Assembly (NCBI GenBank): GCA_029864165.1
Contig: JAOTTZ010000082.1
Coordinates: 1 to 7,362 of the forward strand
DNA from: Burkholderiaceae bacterium
Lineage (GTDB): Bacteria; Pseudomonadota; Gammaproteobacteria; Burkholderiales; Burkholderiaceae_C
DNA length: 7,362 nucleotides
Direction: 5' to 3'
The notes beneath the pieces were generated by a model that was not told where the DNA came from, ran no database searches, and saw nothing but the letters and a program-made list of their open reading frames with translations. Positions within the stretch are counted from its first letter, which is position 1, and each line of letters begins with the position of its first letter. The translations under genes were made by a program, and so were the position numbers. Positions 6,222-7,362 of this stretch are shown here, piece after piece.

Positions 6222-7246
6222 TGGATGTGCCACTCAACGACCGCATACCGCCAGCGCAAAGCGAACCCGACGAAAGCACGCTTGAGGAAAATTCCGACGC
6301 GCCTTGGAACGAGCCTGCCGAATGCCGCGAAGCTCAGGTCGCTCAACCGCTCGATGGCGCGCGCCTGGACAAGGCGTTGGTGGCCATGGCGCCGGAGTTT
6401 TCTCGCAGCCATTTGCAATCGCTGGTCGAAAGCGGCCACGTGCGAATCGACGGCCGCGTGGCCGACAGCAATTCGCGCAAGGTGCTGGAGGGTCAGCGAC
6501 TCGCGGTCGAACTTGTGCCCACCGCCGAGAGCCAAGCGTTCAGGCCCGAGGCGATGGCGCTGCCCGTACTGTTTGAAGACGAACAATTGATCGTCATCAA
6601 CAAACCCGCTGGCTGGGTGGTGCACCCCGCTGCCGGCAATTGGCAGGGCACGCTGCTCAACGGCTTGCTGGCGTGGCACGCGGGTGCAGCGGCGCTGCCG
6701 CGCGCAGGCATCGTCCATCGGCTGGACAAAGACACCTCGGGGGCGATGGTCGTGGGCAAGACTTTGCAGGCAGTCACGGCTTTGCAGCGTGCCATGGCCG
6801 CGCGCGAAGTGCATAGACAGTACCTCGCGATCGCTCATGGCCGCTTTTCACCCGGGCGGGCAAGCATAGACTCGCCGCTGGCACGGGACCCGCGCTCGCG
6901 CATGCGCATGGCGGTGCTGGGCTCGGGCAAGCCGGCTCGCACCGATGTCGAGCTTTTGGCGCTTGCGCAAGTTGAAATCGCTGGCCGCCAAGAAAGCGTG
7001 AGCGCCCTGAGCTGCACGCTGCACACCGGCCGCACGCACCAGATCCGGGTGCACCTCTCATCGCGCGGGCACCCGTTGCTCGGCGACCTGCTCTACGGTG
7101 GCAGGCCGGCGCTGGGCATGCACCGGCAAGCTCTGCACGCGACGCGGCTGAGCTTCACCCACCCGCTGGGCGGGCAGGCGCTGTCTTTCGAAGCGCCGCT
7201 GCCACCTGACTTCGCGCAGGCCTGGGATGCCGTGACGGGGATTTAG
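6221..7246 (+). CDS. rluD: 23S rRNA pseudouridine synthase RluD
   Basis: This is a 341-residue RluA-family pseudouridine synthase. In E. coli, RluD modifies U1911, U1915 and U1917 in helix 69 of 23S rRNA, at the subunit interface. After an acidic, probably disordered N-terminal extension of about 40 residues, an S4 RNA-binding domain spans about 43-100 (GARLDKALVAMAPEFSRSHL, then VRIDGRV). The catalytic domain follows, with VINKPAGWVVHP at about 125-136, the active-site motif HRLDKDTSG at 166-174 (catalytic Asp169), and the C-terminal motif CTLHTGRTHQIRVHLSS with GHPLLGDLLYGG. All key residues are present. The ATG at 6221 has a GAGAGG-type ribosome-binding sequence at about 6205-6210. The gene is divergent from bamD, a common betaproteobacterial layout. 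A minus-strand transposase fragment ends only 26 bases after its stop. Another RluA-family member (RluA or RluC) is less likely given the length, context and S4 domain. Confidence 0.93.
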   Translation: MDVPLNDRIPPAQSEPDESTLEENSDAPWNEPAECREAQVAQPLDGARLDKALVAMAPEFSRSHLQSLVESGHVRIDGRVADSNSRKVLEGQRLAVELVPTAESQAFRPEAMALPVLFEDEQLIVINKPAGWVVHPAAGNWQGTLLNGLLAWHAGAAALPRAGIVHRLDKDTSGAMVVGKTLQAVTALQRAMAAREVHRQYLAIAHGRFSPGRASIDSPLARDPRSRMRMAVLGSGKPARTDVELLALAQVEIAGRQESVSALSCTLHTGRTHQIRVHLSSRGHPLLGDLLYGGRPALGMHRQALHATRLSFTHPLGGQALSFEAPLPPDFAQAWDAVTGI

Positions 7247-7362
7247 GCTGCTAGCAAAAATAACTTGAACATTTACGCCAACTTTCGAGCACCGATTCTA
7301 GGCCTTATGCGGTAGTTCCACTCTCCGTGAAAATCGTCCCGTTTGAGGTTAACGGCGGCAAG
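7247..7362 (-). mobile_element. Insertion sequence, one end only (ISAzo13-like), truncated by window edge
   Basis: The region downstream of rluD does not contain the start of a housekeeping gene. Read leftward, it holds the end of a transposase gene and then 26 bases up to the rluD stop, so the IS terminus should lie within or close to 7247-7272. This end segment is A/T-rich compared with its neighbours (CTAGCAAAAATAACTTGAAC at 7251-7270). The terminal inverted repeat and any target duplication cannot be confirmed because the other end is outside the window. Confidence 0.5.
7273..7362 (-). CDS. Transposase C-terminus (ISAzo13-like), partial
   Basis: Reading leftward from the window edge, 29 codons and a TAA give a peptide that begins LAAVNLKRDDFHGEWNY and continues RIRPRIGARKLA. 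The FHGEWNY-x-I-x-P pattern near the C-terminus is what I recall from ISAzo13-family transposases (the Rhodopirellula-type DDE transposase family). The gene enters from the right, opposite in direction to rluD, and its 5' part lies outside the window, so intactness cannot be judged. The catalytic DDE residues are not in the visible part. The assignment depends on this one motif remembered from the family, so a relative with a similar C-terminal motif remains possible. Confidence 0.68.
   Translation of the reverse strand, partial: LAAVNLKRDDFHGEWNYRIRPRIGARKLA

Overview
This GC-rich window reads as an ordinary, gene-dense chromosomal segment of a betaproteobacterium, most probably a member of the Burkholderiales. 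The evidence is the gene content and order: a dihydrolipoamide dehydrogenase gene followed directly by zapE, a YdcH-like small protein ahead of a DinG/YoaA-type iron-sulfur helicase, and bamD divergent from rluD. The assignment rests on recognising protein families and typical gene orders by eye, not on a database search, and genus cannot be resolved.

Layout. Bases 2-478 (+) are the 3' end of a dihydrolipoamide dehydrogenase (E3) gene, and 536-1633 (+) is zapE, the cell-division ATPase. Two minus-strand genes follow: a PP2C-type serine/threonine phosphatase (2063-2839) and, 6 bases after its stop, a small DUF1232 membrane protein (1679-2056, GTG start). Bases 2840-3111 are the divergent intergenic region between the phosphatase and the YdcH-like gene. 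Next on the plus strand come the YdcH-like gene (3112-3315) and a DinG/YoaA-family helicase (3341-5323), which is convergent with bamD (5343-6161, minus). rluD (6221-7246, plus) is divergent from bamD. The right edge (7273-7362, minus) carries the last 29 codons and stop of a transposase resembling the ISAzo13 family.

The genes are mostly housekeeping: central carbon metabolism, division, outer-membrane assembly, 23S rRNA pseudouridylation and DNA repair. No defence island, CRISPR array, secretion system or biosynthetic cluster is visible.

The most unusual features are two mobile-DNA signals. The first is a compact element of about 161 bp, almost entirely an imperfect palindrome, inserted between the divergent phosphatase and ydcH-like genes. 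It has matching terminal inverted repeats flanked by TA on both sides inside CTAG, the layout expected of a non-autonomous Tc1/mariner/IS630-type MITE. The second is the partial transposase immediately behind rluD, which may separate rluD from its usual downstream partner.
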